From Sphingobacteriia bacterium (GTDB lineage Bacteria > Bacteroidota > Bacteroidia > UBA7662), in assembly GCA_009926245.1 (NCBI GenBank), contig RFPG01000067.1:1-7010 (forward strand): a stretch of DNA of 7,010 nucleotides. Direction: 5' to 3'. Below, piece by piece: positions 6,856-7,010 of the stretch. The first letter of the stretch is position 1, and every line of letters begins with the position of its first letter. A program made the translations under genes and the position numbers. The notes under the pieces are model-generated. The model saw nothing but the letters and a program-made list of their open reading frames with translations, was not told where the DNA came from and searched no databases.

Positions 6856-7010
6856 ACTGGGCGGTGTTGGCGTCCAGGATGCGGTAATTGCCTAGCATGT
6901 AGAGGAAATCGGCCAGGTCTTTTTCGAGGGAGGCCCGGTCGGTCGCAAAAAGGCCCTCCATGGCGTCTAGAATTTGGGCTTGGTTTTTGCCTTCTTGCAG
7001 GAGACGGACG
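6848..7010 (-). CDS. PqqD-like protein (RiPP recognition element fold), 5' end cut by window edge
   Basis: Only the last 53 residues are in the window, ending in a TAA at 6848-6850; the start lies beyond the right edge. The visible part reads VRLLQEGKNQAQILDAMEGL, then FATDRASLEKDLADFLYMLG, then a short tail. This matches the helical C-terminal half of the PqqD family: LL..G.....I...M...F, then a D...L..D...FL..L pattern. PqqD proteins and their relatives are small peptide chaperones that bind leader peptides of ribosomally made, modified peptides and present them to the modifying enzyme; no catalytic residues are expected. The next gene encodes an ATP-grasp ligase and the one after it a decarboxylase with a leader-like N-terminus, both fitting a peptide-guided pathway. 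The fragment is short, so the family call rests on pattern rather than on the whole domain. Confidence 0.7.
   Translation of the reverse strand, partial: VRLLQEGKNQAQILDAMEGLFATDRASLEKDLADFLYMLGNYRILDANTAQSR

Overview
Every gene in this window is on the minus strand, so transcription runs from position 7010 towards position 1. In that order the window holds: the 3' end of a PqqD-like gene, a CarB-type ATP-grasp enzyme, a fold-type III PLP-dependent decarboxylase, a urea-transporter/M23-peptidase fusion protein, an exported protein with a short TPR-like region and a probable outer-membrane beta-barrel, and the 5' part of an exported TPR protein. Both end genes are cut by the window edges. I saw no RNA genes, CRISPR arrays, insertion sequences or phage genes.

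Organism: probably a Gram-negative bacterium of the Bacteroidota or a close relative, with G+C a little above half by eye. The reasons are signal peptides ending in AQ just after the cleavage site, mostly weak or absent Shine-Dalgarno sequences, and the pairing of a TPR protein with an outer-membrane barrel. No marker gene is present, so this is an inference.

Region by region: 7010-6848 is the last 53 codons of a PqqD-like domain, the fold that acts as a RiPP recognition element (peptide chaperone). 6807-5737 is a complete ATP-grasp ligase. After a 67-bp gap, 5669-4305 is a complete decarboxylase of the diaminopimelate/ornithine/arginine decarboxylase superfamily. Its N-terminal extension carries a YxxPxL motif resembling RiPP leader peptides. 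One base later, 4303-2099 encodes a two-repeat urea-transporter domain fused to a zinc metallopeptidase domain and an unrecognised C-terminal domain. The barrel gene (2114-585) overlaps it by 16 bases, and the TPR gene starts 24 bases after that.

The tight packing suggests one operon. A working hypothesis is a biosynthetic or modification pathway: the PqqD-like protein recognises a leader-type sequence (possibly that of the decarboxylase itself), the ATP-grasp enzyme makes an amide or similar bond, the decarboxylase removes a carboxyl group, and the transporter/peptidase fusion cleaves and moves a small product. The last two proteins would act at the outer membrane or periplasm. The individual families are well supported by motifs; the joint pathway is inference.
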